Shown: positions 7,582 through 15,060 of the stretch, piece after piece
Layout of the letters: the number at the start of each line of letters is the position of its first letter
Numbering within the stretch: position 1 is the first letter of the stretch
IMG/VR virus record: IMGVR_UViG_3300045996_000636
Location: 1-46,376 of that record
Reading direction: 5' to 3' (one strand)
DNA from: a virus
DNA length: 46,376 nucleotides
Made by a program: the position numbers and the translations under genes
The notes under the pieces: model-generated
Told to the model about the DNA's origin: nothing
Databases searched by the model: none
Seen by the model: only the letters and a program-made list of their open reading frames with translations

Positions 7582-7923
7582 ATGTGCCTCGGTGAAGCCG
7601 TTGACAAATTGCCCGGCGCCAAGCCGCCGGGGACCAATAGCAAGTGGGTGCCGACCGTGGGCGAGTCGGTCGATCCGCACTACATGCGCACGAACGCGAA
7701 GGCCGAGGAACGCCACAAGCAGATCGGCGTGCACAAGCCCGGCATTCCCGACCCGCCCGCGCCGCCCAAGGCACCACAAGCGGCCAAGGCCCCGAGCACC
7801 ACGCCGCTGAAGAAGCGCAACCAGTTCGGCGGCTTCGCGGGCAGCGAGACCATGCTCACCGGGTCGAACGGCGTGGACCCTGCGACCCTGAACCTCGGCA
7901 CGTCGAGCCTGCTGGGCGGTTGA
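7582..7923 (+). CDS. Pro-rich MCLG protein 1, upstream of the portal
   Basis: 113 residues from the ATG at 7582. The frame is open to 7504, but that extension only reads through element P2. It starts MCLG and ends ETMLTGSNGVDPATLNLGTSSLLGG. Both ends match the next gene product, so the two are tandem paralogues. The middle is Pro/Ala-rich (IPDPPAPPKAPQAAKAP) and followed by a basic KKRN patch, with no predicted globular core. Small proteins with an MC-G start, a Pro-rich middle and a TxLTG...LLG end commonly lie just upstream of head-tail connector portals in podophages. Their role is unknown but probably structural or in assembly. Confidence 0.8.
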   Translation: MCLGEAVDKLPGAKPPGTNSKWVPTVGESVDPHYMRTNAKAEERHKQIGVHKPGIPDPPAPPKAPQAAKAPSTTPLKKRNQFGGFAGSETMLTGSNGVDPATLNLGTSSLLGG

Positions 7924-7925
7924 CC

Positions 7926-8147
7926 ATGTGCCTCGGCGGTTCTGACATCCCCAACGCGCCGGCACCACCGCCGCCACCCCAGGCGGCCAAGGCACCGGAC
8001 ACCGCACCGCTCAAGCGGCGCAACACGGGCGGCAGCGGTTTCGCGCCGGCCCAGGGCTCGACGATGTTGACCGGTGCGACCGGCATCACGACCGCGCAGC
8101 TCAACCTCGGCGCCTCGTCGCTGCTGGGCGAAGGAACACCAGCATGA
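7926..8147 (+). CDS. Pro-rich MCLG protein 2, paralogue of the upstream gene
   Basis: 73 residues starting MCLGG two bases after the upstream stop. It keeps the same plan in shorter form: MCLG, a poly-Pro segment (APAPPPPPQAAKAP), a basic KRRN patch, then GSTMLTGATGI and LNLGASSLLG. Compared with its neighbour it lacks the insert between the MCLG start and the Pro-rich region (about 40 residues). The last codons (GTPA) are part of the 21-bp coupling repeat shared with 883-903. The second-position Cys invites thoughts of lipid or disulfide use, but there is no signal peptide. Confidence 0.8.
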   Translation: MCLGGSDIPNAPAPPPPPQAAKAPDTAPLKRRNTGGSGFAPAQGSTMLTGATGITTAQLNLGASSLLGEGTPA

Positions 8148-8151
8148 ACGA
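8131..8151 (+). repeat. 21-bp translation-start repeat, copy 2
   Basis: Identical to 883-903: Shine-Dalgarno AAGGAA, ATGA overlap and the first codons of the next gene. Confidence 0.85.
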
Positions 8152-8338
8152 AATCAGCATCGGCGACGCAGTGATCCCGCGAGACGAGCCCGACCACGAC
8201 GTGATGACCGTCTACGACTTGAAGAACAACTACAACGAGGCGGATTGCAATTGGGTGATCGGCACCACCATGTTCAAGCGGCGGATCGCAATTCGCGAAC
8301 TGATCCGCCTTGAGCGCAAGCCACGCAAGGCCGCTTGA
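8144..8338 (+). CDS. Small conserved-looking protein before the portal
   Basis: 64 residues, translationally coupled by ATGA to the upstream gene through the 21-bp repeat. It looks like a small beta-rich domain (ISIGDAVIPRDEPDHDVMTVYDL... then FKRRIAIRELIRLERKP) of the kind that binds via a charged surface. There is no membrane segment and no recognised family. Its place between the MCLG pair and the portal gene suggests a head-assembly accessory, by context only. Confidence 0.7.
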   Translation: MNEISIGDAVIPRDEPDHDVMTVYDLKNNYNEADCNWVIGTTMFKRRIAIRELIRLERKPRKAA

Positions 8339-8340
8339 CC

Positions 8341-10062
8341 ATGATGCAGAACCACCACGACCCCAAGACCCCGCAGCAGCGCATGCTGCAGCGGAAGACC
8401 TCGCTGTGGAACGACCGCAGCAGCTACGACTCGCACGCGCAGGACATCGCCGATTTCTTGCTGCCGCGTGCGCTGCGCCTGCACGAGTCCGATCGCAACA
8501 AGGGCGGCACCGACGCCTACAACTCGATCATCGACGAGACCGGCACGCTCGCTCACGGCGTGCTCGAAGCGGGCCTCATGGCCGGCCTGACCAGCCCGGC
8601 CCGGCCGTGGGTGAAGCTCGCAACGCCTGACCGCGACCTGATGGAGTACGCACCGGTCAAGCAGTGGTGCAGCAAGGTCACGACGAAGATGCTGCAAATC
8701 TTCGCGAAGTCGAACAGCTACCGCGCGTTCCGCAGCACCTACGGCCAGCTCGGCGGCTTCGGCATCGGCGCGAACATCGTGGTCGACAACTACCAGAACG
8801 TGCTGCACAACTACCCGCTCGCGTTCGGCTCGTATGCGATCGGCCTGAACTACCTGGGTCAGACCGACACGATCTACCGCGTGATGCAGAAGACGGTGGG
8901 CCAGCTCGTCGCCGAGTTCGGCTACGAGAACTGTTCGCAGACCGTGCGCAACATGTGGGACAAGTTCAACTACGACGCCCCAGTGCCGGTGCTGCACGGA
9001 ATCGAGCCGCGGCGCGACCGCAACTACGGCAAGCTCGATTCGAAGAACATGGCCTTCAAGTCGTGCTACCTCGAAATGGGGCGCGACGGCGAACAGCAGT
9101 ACCTGCGCGAATCGGGCTTCAAGGAATTCCCCGCGGTGTGCCCGCGCTGGCTGGTCGATGGTGACGACACCTACGCCTCGCGCTGGCCGGCGGCCGTGGC
9201 GCTGGGTTCGATCAAGCAACTGCAGCAGGAGCAACTGAAGAAGAGCACGGCCATCGACTATCAAGTCGAGCCGCCGCTGCAGGTGCCCGTGGCCTACAAG
9301 AACCAAGACCTCGACCGCCTGCCGGGCGGGGTCATGTACGTCGACACGAACACACAGACCGGCGGCATCCGCAGCGCGTTCGAGGTGAACCTGAACCTGC
9401 AGCACCTGCTGCTCGACATCCAAGACGTGCGCGACCGCATCAACAAGGCGTTCTTCGTCGACCTGTTCAAGATGCTGGCGAACGACACGCGGTCGAACGT
9501 GACGGCCCGCGAGATCGCCGAGCGGCACGAAGAAAAGCTCCTGATGCTGGGCCCGGTGCTCGAATCGCTGCACACCGAGATGCTGCAGCCCTTCGTCGAG
9601 ATCACCTTCGCCAAGATGATGCGGGCCGGCCTGTTCGCACCTGGCATGCCGTTGGAGCCGCCGCAGGAACTGCACGGCCAAGACCTCGACATCGAGTTCA
9701 TCAGCACGCTCGCGCAAGCGCAGCGCGCGGTGGGCGTCTCGTCGATCGACCGCTACGTCGGCACGATCGCGTCGGTCTCTTCGATCAAGCCCGGGATTCT
9801 CGACAAGCTCGACGAGGACCAGCTCGCCGACGTGTATGCCGACGCGCTGGGCGTCGACCCCTCGCTCGTGGTGGCCGACGACAAGATCGCGCTCATCCGC
9901 GACAAGCGGGCGAAGGCCGAGCAGGCGGCGCAGATGGCCGCGCTCGCACCGGCCATGAAGGACATGGCGTCGGCCACCAAGGACTTGAGCCAGGCCGACC
10001 CCGAAGGCATCCAGAACGCCGCATCTGCCTTCAGCGGCTACAGCATCCCGGGGATGGAATGA
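8341..10062 (+). CDS. Portal / head-tail connector protein
   Basis: 573 residues from the first of two adjacent ATGs. It matches the podoviral head-to-tail connecting protein family (T7 gp8-like, PF12236 type): an N-terminal helix with RKTSLWNDRSSYDSHAQDIADFLLPR, LMAGLTSPARPWVKL, a long beta/alpha wing (LDRLPGGVMYVDT), and the conserved stem FEVNLNLQHLLLDIQDVRDRINKAFF with TAREIAERHEEKLLMLGPVLESL. The dodecameric ring would sit at one capsid vertex, pass DNA during packaging and bind the gp11-like adaptor. The C-terminal 60 residues are Ala/Lys-rich helix, as usual. The stop overlaps the start of a 20-codon ORF. Confidence 0.93.
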   Translation: MMQNHHDPKTPQQRMLQRKTSLWNDRSSYDSHAQDIADFLLPRALRLHESDRNKGGTDAYNSIIDETGTLAHGVLEAGLMAGLTSPARPWVKLATPDRDLMEYAPVKQWCSKVTTKMLQIFAKSNSYRAFRSTYGQLGGFGIGANIVVDNYQNVLHNYPLAFGSYAIGLNYLGQTDTIYRVMQKTVGQLVAEFGYENCSQTVRNMWDKFNYDAPVPVLHGIEPRRDRNYGKLDSKNMAFKSCYLEMGRDGEQQYLRESGFKEFPAVCPRWLVDGDDTYASRWPAAVALGSIKQLQQEQLKKSTAIDYQVEPPLQVPVAYKNQDLDRLPGGVMYVDTNTQTGGIRSAFEVNLNLQHLLLDIQDVRDRINKAFFVDLFKMLANDTRSNVTAREIAERHEEKLLMLGPVLESLHTEMLQPFVEITFAKMMRAGLFAPGMPLEPPQELHGQDLDIEFISTLAQAQRAVGVSSIDRYVGTIASVSSIKPGILDKLDEDQLADVYADALGVDPSLVVADDKIALIRDKRAKAEQAAQMAALAPAMKDMASATKDLSQADPEGIQNAASAFSGYSIPGME

Positions 10063-10121
10063 GACTCGCCTTCGCCATCGGGTTCGTGCTCGCCGTCGCG
10101 AGCTGCGCGGTGCTGCTGTGA
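10059..10121 (+). CDS. 20-residue hydrophobic micro-ORF between portal and Bbp19-like gene
   Basis: ATG at 10059 overlaps the portal stop (ATGA), and its own stop overlaps the next start (GTGA at 10118-10121), so it is coupled on both sides with no free base. The peptide is one basic residue after Met, then an uninterrupted hydrophobic run, FAIGFVLAVASCAVLL, long enough to span a membrane. It contains a lipobox-like VASC. It may encode a tiny membrane peptide. It may equally serve only to carry ribosomes from the portal gene to the next start. Confidence 0.5.
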   Translation: MRLAFAIGFVLAVASCAVLL

Positions 10122-10453
10122 GCGACTACAACCCGCTCGACCCGGCGCAGCGCGCCGACGCGAAAGAGCAGCAGGCCAAGCGCCAGCAGTTCGAGGCCGA
10201 GCAGTTGGCCGCTGACACGCAGTGGCTGATGGCCGACCCGCGTGGCCGGCGCCTCATGCGCCGCTGGCTCGCCCTGTGCCACGTCGATCACAGCACGTTC
10301 ACGGGCAACAGCACCGGCATGTTCAAGGAAGGCGAGCGCAACGTCGGCCTGCAACTCAAAGGCCAGGTGACCGAGTTCGCCTTCGAGGACTACGTCGTCA
10401 TGCTGCGCGAGATGCAGCCGACGCCACGCAGTGCACATAGCGCGAAGAAGTGA
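10118..10453 (+). CDS. Bbp19-like head protein
   Basis: 111 residues from a GTG that overlaps the upstream micro-ORF stop. The charged N-terminal helix is followed by the conserved core of the BPP-1 Bbp19 family: ADPRGRRLMRRWLALCHVDHSTFTG, then FKEGERNVGLQLKGQV and YVVMLREMQ. Bbp19 relatives lie between portal and scaffold genes in BPP-1-like podoviruses and are thought to be virion or assembly proteins. The last residues (RSAHSAKK) come from the embedded late element P3. Confidence 0.85.
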   Translation: MSDYNPLDPAQRADAKEQQAKRQQFEAEQLAADTQWLMADPRGRRLMRRWLALCHVDHSTFTGNSTGMFKEGERNVGLQLKGQVTEFAFEDYVVMLREMQPTPRSAHSAKK

Positions 10454-10462
10454 CCACAGAAT
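10428..10462 (+). promoter_or_regulatory. Late promoter-like element P3, before scaffold and capsid
   Basis: GCAGTGCACATAGCGCGA, with GTGCAC at 10431-10436, then CAGAAT at 10457-10462, 20 bases between. The first 18 bases are identical to P2. It lies across the end of the Bbp19-like gene and would boost the capsid block. The ATG at 10471 is only 8 bases past the second box. Confidence 0.65.
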
Positions 10463-11199
10463 CCGCCGCCATGGACACCACGTCTACCGAATCTCTGCTC
10501 ACCGCCGGCGCACAAGACACCACTGCCGCGGCCACGGGTGATCAGGCGAACGCCGACGCGACGAAAACCGCGGACGGTGCTGCGAGCACTGACGCTGCCA
10601 AGACCGAGGACGGCAAGACCGACCCGGGCAAGGACGCGGCAGCGGACGGTGACAAGGGCAAGCCCGATGCGGCTAAGGACGACGGGAAGAAGGACGGCGA
10701 CAAGCCGGCCGGCGCACCCGACACCTACGCCGACTTCGCGATGCCCGAGGGCTACGAGCTCGACGCCGAACTGCTCGGCGAGTTCACGCCCGTGCTGAAG
10801 GAATTGAACCTGCCGCAAGAGGCTGCGCAGAAGGTCATCGACTTCGCGCCCAAGCTGATCGAGAAGACCGTCGCGACCACGCAGGCGGCCGTGCTCGAAG
10901 GGCTGGGCCTGAAGGACGCGGGCACCTGGGCCGCCGCCGTGAAGGCTGACAAGGAAATCGGCGGCGAGAAGCTGACCGAAAACCTCGGCATCGCGAACAA
11001 GGCACTCGGTCAGTTCTTCAGCAAGGACGCCATCGCAGCACTGCAAAAGGTCGGGCTGGGCAACCACCCCGAACTGATCCGCGGATTGATCAAGGTCGGC
11101 AAGGCTGTCAGCGAGGACGGGTTCGTGCCAGGCGGCAGGAACACGACCACTGAGAGCTCCGCGACTCGTCTTTTCGACAAGTCGAACATGAACCCGTGA
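10450..11199 (+). CDS. Scaffolding protein
   Basis: 249 residues from the GTG at 10450 (GTGA overlap with the upstream stop). An in-frame ATG at 10471 is the alternative and may be the one used from P3 transcripts. The first 90 residues are a low-complexity Ala/Thr/Asp/Lys chain. The ordered part (APDTYADFAMPEGYELDAELLGEFTPVLKELNLPQEAAQKVIDF...) is the usual phage scaffold core, followed by helices and a C-terminal end with SATRLFDKSNMNP. It would direct assembly of the capsid protein encoded 18 bases downstream and leave before or during packaging. Confidence 0.9.
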   Translation: MTTESAAMDTTSTESLLTAGAQDTTAAATGDQANADATKTADGAASTDAAKTEDGKTDPGKDAAADGDKGKPDAAKDDGKKDGDKPAGAPDTYADFAMPEGYELDAELLGEFTPVLKELNLPQEAAQKVIDFAPKLIEKTVATTQAAVLEGLGLKDAGTWAAAVKADKEIGGEKLTENLGIANKALGQFFSKDAIAALQKVGLGNHPELIRGLIKVGKAVSEDGFVPGGRNTTTESSATRLFDKSNMNP

Positions 11200-11217
11200 A
11201 CTGAAAGGCCCTGAAAA

Positions 11218-12216
11218 ATGGCAACCCTCGCCGCAACCCATCCGACCCTGCTCGACCTGAAGTCGCGTCTCGACGCGAACAACAAGGTCATCCCGGTGAT
11301 CGAAATGCTGTCGCAGACGAACGAAATCCTCGACGACGCCGTGTGGCTCGAAGCCAACGAGCTGACCGGCCACACCACCAGCGTGCGCACCGGCATCCCC
11401 GAGCCGACCTTCCGCAAGCTCTACGGTGGTGTGCAGCCGACCAAGAGCACCAGCGTGAAGGTCCGCGAAGGCCTGGGCATGCTGGAGAACTACGCCGAGG
11501 TCGACAAGGCCCTGGCCGACCTGAACGGCAACAGCGCCGCGTGGCGCCTGTCCGAAGAGTCGGCGATCGTGGAAGGCTTCGGCCAGAAGCTGGCCCGCTA
11601 CATGATCTACGGCAACGAGGCGACCGAGCCCGAAGGCTTCACCGGCCTGGCCCCGCGCTTCAACGACCAGTCGGCGGTGAACGGCGAGAACATCCTGACC
11701 TCGGCCGCCACCCCCGACAGCACCGACAACACGTCGCTGTGGGTCGTGGGCTGGGGTCCGAACACCTGCCACATGATCTACCCGAAGGGCTCGCAGGCCG
11801 GCCTGAAGATCGAGGACAAGGGCCAGGTCACGATCGAGAACGTGGACGGCGCCGGCGGCCGGATGGAAGCCTACCGCTCCCACTACAAGTGGGACTGCGG
11901 CATGGTGGTGCGTGACTGGCGCTACGTGGTCCGCATCAACTTCGACCTCGAAGACGTGGTCGCCTCGGGCGCCACCGGCCCCGTGCTGCGCGACATGCTG
12001 GCGAAGGCGATGCGCCGCATCCCGAACCTGAACATGTGCCGCCCGGCCATCTACATGAACCGCGACGCGCTCGACGCGTTCGACCTGCAGATGAACCGTG
12101 ACCCGCTGCTGCAGTTCAAGACGCAGGAAGAGGCGCAAGGCAAGTTCGTCACCCGCTTCCGCGGTGTGCCGATCCGCCGTGTCGACCAGATTCTGAGCAC
12201 CGAGTCGGGCATCTGA
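11218..12216 (+). CDS. Major capsid protein, BPP-1 type
   Basis: 332 residues with a good Shine-Dalgarno (GAAAGG). It starts directly with the N-terminal arm (MATLAATHPTLLDLKSRLDANNK), without the long delta domain of HK97 itself. Typical features are NEILDDAVWLEANELTGHTTSVRTGIPEPTFRKLYGG, the E-loop region with SVKVREGLGMLENYAEVDKALADLN, and the C-terminal FRGVPIRRVDQILSTESG. This is the BPP-1/Bbp17-like class of HK97-fold shell proteins. The position between scaffold and a Bbp16-like cement protein supports it. A terminator 0.8 kb downstream would keep capsid-block mRNA more abundant than tail mRNA. Confidence 0.93.
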   Translation: MATLAATHPTLLDLKSRLDANNKVIPVIEMLSQTNEILDDAVWLEANELTGHTTSVRTGIPEPTFRKLYGGVQPTKSTSVKVREGLGMLENYAEVDKALADLNGNSAAWRLSEESAIVEGFGQKLARYMIYGNEATEPEGFTGLAPRFNDQSAVNGENILTSAATPDSTDNTSLWVVGWGPNTCHMIYPKGSQAGLKIEDKGQVTIENVDGAGGRMEAYRSHYKWDCGMVVRDWRYVVRINFDLEDVVASGATGPVLRDMLAKAMRRIPNLNMCRPAIYMNRDALDAFDLQMNRDPLLQFKTQEEAQGKFVTRFRGVPIRRVDQILSTESGI

Positions 12217-12248
12217 GCCGGCTGACCCGAACGAAAGGAAAAGACATC

Positions 12249-12743
12249 ATGTTGATGGACGAACGCAATGAATTCGCCGACGACGTGTCGGTGGCCGCAG
12301 CCGCGGGCACCGCGCTTATCGGCGACGTGATCGACCTCGATCCGTGCTCGATCTCGCCGAACACCACGGTCGACATCGAAGGCTCGGAGATGTACCTCGT
12401 GCTGCAGACCGGCAGCGAAGAGGTCATCACCGGGGGCGCGGCCGGCACCCTGCAGTTCTCCCTCGTGTCCGACGCGCTCGCGACCCTGGGCGGCGGTGTG
12501 GTGGCGAACTGCACGGTGCACTACCAGACGCCGGCCCTGGTCACCGACGACTCTGCTGCCAACGACAGCAAGTTCAACGTCGGCGGCCTGATCGCGGCCA
12601 TCAAGCTGCCCAGCGGCAGCTACGAGCGCTACCTCGGCATCCTCGCGACCACGGCCACTACGACCACGACCGCGGGCAAGATCAACGCGTTCTTGACGCA
12701 CGATCCTGCGCTGTACCGCGCCTACGCTGACAACGTGGCGTGA
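12249..12743 (+). CDS. Capsid cement/decoration protein, Bbp16-like
   Basis: 164 residues behind a strong Shine-Dalgarno (AAAGGA). An in-frame ATG at 12255 is an alternative. The sequence is rich in beta-strand, Gly, Thr and Ala: LMDERNEFADDVSVAAAAGTALIGDVIDL at the start, EMYLVLQTGSEEV, LQFSLVSDALATLGGG, and a C-terminal YLGILATTATTTTTAGKINAFLTHDP. That is the pattern of the Bbp16 family, whose BPP-1 member is a jelly-roll cement protein on the outer capsid surface. It follows the capsid gene as in BPP-1. Confidence 0.85.
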   Translation: MLMDERNEFADDVSVAAAAGTALIGDVIDLDPCSISPNTTVDIEGSEMYLVLQTGSEEVITGGAAGTLQFSLVSDALATLGGGVVANCTVHYQTPALVTDDSAANDSKFNVGGLIAAIKLPSGSYERYLGILATTATTTTTAGKINAFLTHDPALYRAYADNVA

Positions 12744-13003
12744 ACACCATGAGCGACGAAGTCAAAACCGTCATGCTCGTGGCCGTCGAGCGCGGCTTCC
12801 TCAACGGCCGCATGGTCGAGCCGGGGGCCTCGTTCGAGTTCACCGGGAAGAAGCTCCCGAAGTGGGCGAAGCCGAAGGAAGAGGCGCGCAAGGCCCTGGC
12901 CGAGAAGGCGGCGAAGGTCAAGGCCTTCGACACCAAGCCGGCCGAGACCAAGAGCGCCGTCCAACAGAAGGCCGCGCAGCTCGGCGGGAACAGCCTGGCC
13001 TGA
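12740..13003 (+). CDS. Small head-region protein with beta start and helical tail
   Basis: 87 residues from a GTG that overlaps the upstream stop (GTGA). The ATG at 12749 is an alternative. The first 40 residues form short strands (VKTVMLVAVERGFLNGRMVEPGASFEFTGKKLPKWAK), like small capsid-associated proteins in which a hydrophobic strand is followed by a PGxxFEF turn. The remainder is a highly charged Lys/Ala/Glu helix. It ends 24 bases before the terminator hairpin. Its likely role is a minor head or head-completion protein, inferred from position. Confidence 0.75.
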   Translation: MNTMSDEVKTVMLVAVERGFLNGRMVEPGASFEFTGKKLPKWAKPKEEARKALAEKAAKVKAFDTKPAETKSAVQQKAAQLGGNSLA

Positions 13004-13027
13004 TCCCCAGCCCACCACGACCGACAC

Positions 13028-13051
13028 GGGCCGCCTTGCGCGGCCCTTTTT
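13028..13051 (+). terminator. Rho-independent terminator after the capsid block
   Basis: GGGCCGC (13028-13034) pairs with GCGGCCC (13040-13046) around CTTGC, followed by five Ts. It lies between the capsid block and the tail block and is probably partly read through, lowering tail relative to capsid expression. Confidence 0.85.
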
Positions 13052-13069
13052 CCAGCAAGAGGTGCCTCA

Positions 13070-13306
13070 ATGTCCCGATCCGATCCGGCCGAAGAGTGGG
13101 AAGCCGTCACCCCGGCCGACGGCGCCGACCTGCCGCGGCTGCGCGTGCGCGGCGTCTACTCGCATGACGGTGGCGATATCTCGTGCGTGAGCGCGAAGGG
13201 CGCGACCCGCACGTTCACGTTCGCGGCCGGCGAGATCAAGCCCATCTGCCCGGTGCGCATCCGCAGCACCGGCACCACGTCGACCGACATCTCGGTGCTC
13301 TACTGA
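13070..13306 (+). CDS. Small beta-rich structural protein, spike-base-like
   Basis: 78 residues with Shine-Dalgarno AGAGGTG. After a short acidic start comes LPRLRVRGVYSHDGGDISCVSAKGATRTFTFAAGEIKPICPVRIRSTGTTSTDISVLY. This layout, ending in PVR(I/V)...TGTTxTxIxxLY, matches small phage and gene-transfer-agent proteins annotated as spike base proteins. It would be a minor virion component. Its place directly before a beta-helix protein suggests the two may form one surface appendage, by analogy with a spike base and its fibre. Confidence 0.6.
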   Translation: MSRSDPAEEWEAVTPADGADLPRLRVRGVYSHDGGDISCVSAKGATRTFTFAAGEIKPICPVRIRSTGTTSTDISVLY

Positions 13307-13307
13307 C

Positions 13308-14468
13308 ATGCCGCTCGCGCTCGGCATTGGTCTCAGCCTGACGATCATCGCCCGCGCTGTTGCGGGCGGTGGCGGGGGTGAGACCGATCCGTTCTCGCTC
13401 TACTCGGCGCTCGACAAGAACCTCTTCCCGCCGCACGCGGGCGCCGGTGCTTGGGGTGCGCAGACGCAGATCGTCGAGCCCGATCTCCCGAGCGGATTGA
13501 CGCCCGTCAACGCGGCGAACCTGTCGGAACTGGAGACCCACTGCCTGGCTGGCGACCGGCTCATCACCATCACCGGCGACATCGGTTCAGGCGGTATCAA
13601 CGGCAACATCGAGAACGTCGAGATCATCCTGCCCACTGGGCGGACGATGAACGGCGTGATCTTCGGCAGCGGTGGCTCGGCCACCGTCAGCACGCGCATG
13701 CGCATCCGCGGCACGACCGCGGGCGACCCGACCACGGCGGGCAACTTCCACAACTGCCGCACGGCGGGCACGTGGACGCACCTTGTTCTGCACGGCATCA
13801 ACATCACCGGCAGCGCGGAGCTCGACGCCTACAGCACGTTCGGCGCGACGAACGACCCGCACGACCTCGTGTACGTGATCGGGTGCCGGGGCATCGCTGG
13901 AAACGACATTTTCCTCGGCGACCCGAACCGCATCATGTGGGTGGGCAACAGCTTCCAGGCTGGCGCCGCGGGCAACGGGTTCGAGCAATGGGTGATCCGC
14001 ACGCAGGACGCGGGCTACCAAATCTTCTTCAACAACCAGTTCCGCGGCTACCGGTTCGACATGATCCGCAGCCACCCGCGCACCGGCACGGCGAACGTTC
14101 TGCTGTGGGTCTACCACAACCTGCTGTGGCAGGACACCGAAGAGTCGAAGTGGGTCCGCTGCGATGCGGCCTTCGCGAGCCAGACCGGCACCGCGCCGGG
14201 CGTGTGGATCGAGCACAACGACCTGCGGTCGAACGGCCCGTCGGGCACGCCGATCAACGTGCTGAGCGGCACGAACGTCTACATCCGCCACAACACGATG
14301 CGCACCTCGTGGGGCATGACGGCGGCGAACATCACCGTCACCGGCGCCACGACGCAAGACATCAGCGACAACACCTACACGACCTACGCCGCACCGACGT
14401 GGGCGACCGCGGGGGCGCTCGGTACTTACGGCAACGGCGACCCGTCGGCGCTGTCCTGGGACTTCTGA
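13308..14468 (+). CDS. Parallel beta-helix virion protein (pectate-lyase-like)
   Basis: 386 residues. A hydrophobic, Gly-rich first 25 residues could be a virion anchor. The rest has the repeat pattern of a right-handed beta-helix of the pectate-lyase class: IENVEIILPTGRTMNGVIFG, THLVLHGINITGS, DLVYVIGCRGI, RIMWVGNSFQ, VWIEHNDLRSNG, VYIRHNTMRTSWGM, with many Asn ladders. It lies among the head-tail genes, far from the tail fibre. It may be a capsid fibre or spike mounted on the small protein encoded just before. Polysaccharide cleavage is possible, but no complete lyase active site can be asserted from the sequence. Confidence 0.75.
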   Translation: MPLALGIGLSLTIIARAVAGGGGGETDPFSLYSALDKNLFPPHAGAGAWGAQTQIVEPDLPSGLTPVNAANLSELETHCLAGDRLITITGDIGSGGINGNIENVEIILPTGRTMNGVIFGSGGSATVSTRMRIRGTTAGDPTTAGNFHNCRTAGTWTHLVLHGINITGSAELDAYSTFGATNDPHDLVYVIGCRGIAGNDIFLGDPNRIMWVGNSFQAGAAGNGFEQWVIRTQDAGYQIFFNNQFRGYRFDMIRSHPRTGTANVLLWVYHNLLWQDTEESKWVRCDAAFASQTGTAPGVWIEHNDLRSNGPSGTPINVLSGTNVYIRHNTMRTSWGMTAANITVTGATTQDISDNTYTTYAAPTWATAGALGTYGNGDPSALSWDF

Positions 14469-14469
14469 C

Positions 14470-15060
14470 ATGGCCTCGAAAGTCGACATCTGCAACCTCG
14501 CCCTGAGCCACTTCGGCCAGGCCGCGAACATCAGTTCGATCAGCCCGCCCGATGGCAGCGCCGAGGCCGAGCACTGCGCTCAGTTCTACCCGATGGCCCT
14601 GGCCGAATGCCTCGAAGCCCACGCGTGGACGTTCGCGAAGAAGCGCGCCACGCTGGCCGAGGTGACGAACGATCGCGAGGACTTCGAATACAAGTACGCG
14701 CTGCCGGCCGATTGCGCGAAGCCGCGGGCCCTGCTGCCCGAGGGCTACACGAACAGCGAAGACGACAGCGCGGTGTTCGAGCGCGAGGGCAGCTACCTCT
14801 ACACCAACGAGGCGAACGCCACGCTCGTCTACACGTTCAACCTCACCGACACGACGAAGTTCTCGGGCCTCTTCACCATGGCCCTGTCGCTCAAGCTCGC
14901 GGCCTACATCGTCGGCCCGATCACCAAGGACCCGACCGGCCGCACGCAGGCGCTGCTCGCTGACCGTGGCGAGCGCAAGCTCGGCGAGGCCAAGGCCAGC
15001 GACGCGAACAGCGAGCGCAACCGCGCGACGCACCGGTCGACCGCCGCGAGGGCGCGCTGA
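14470..15060 (+). CDS. Tail adaptor / gatekeeper, T7 gp11-like (tail tubular protein A)
   Basis: 196 residues. The start ASKVDICNLALSHFGQ...ISSISPPDGSAEAEHCAQFYPMALAECLEAHAWTFAKKRATLAEV is the signature of podoviral tail tubular protein A, whose ring binds the portal and holds the nozzle. The second half has YKYALPADCAKPRALLP, a beta insertion and TMALSLKLAAYIVGPITKDPTGR, also typical. Its stop overlaps the next start (TGATG), so adaptor and nozzle are made together. Confidence 0.92.
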   Translation: MASKVDICNLALSHFGQAANISSISPPDGSAEAEHCAQFYPMALAECLEAHAWTFAKKRATLAEVTNDREDFEYKYALPADCAKPRALLPEGYTNSEDDSAVFEREGSYLYTNEANATLVYTFNLTDTTKFSGLFTMALSLKLAAYIVGPITKDPTGRTQALLADRGERKLGEAKASDANSERNRATHRSTAARAR

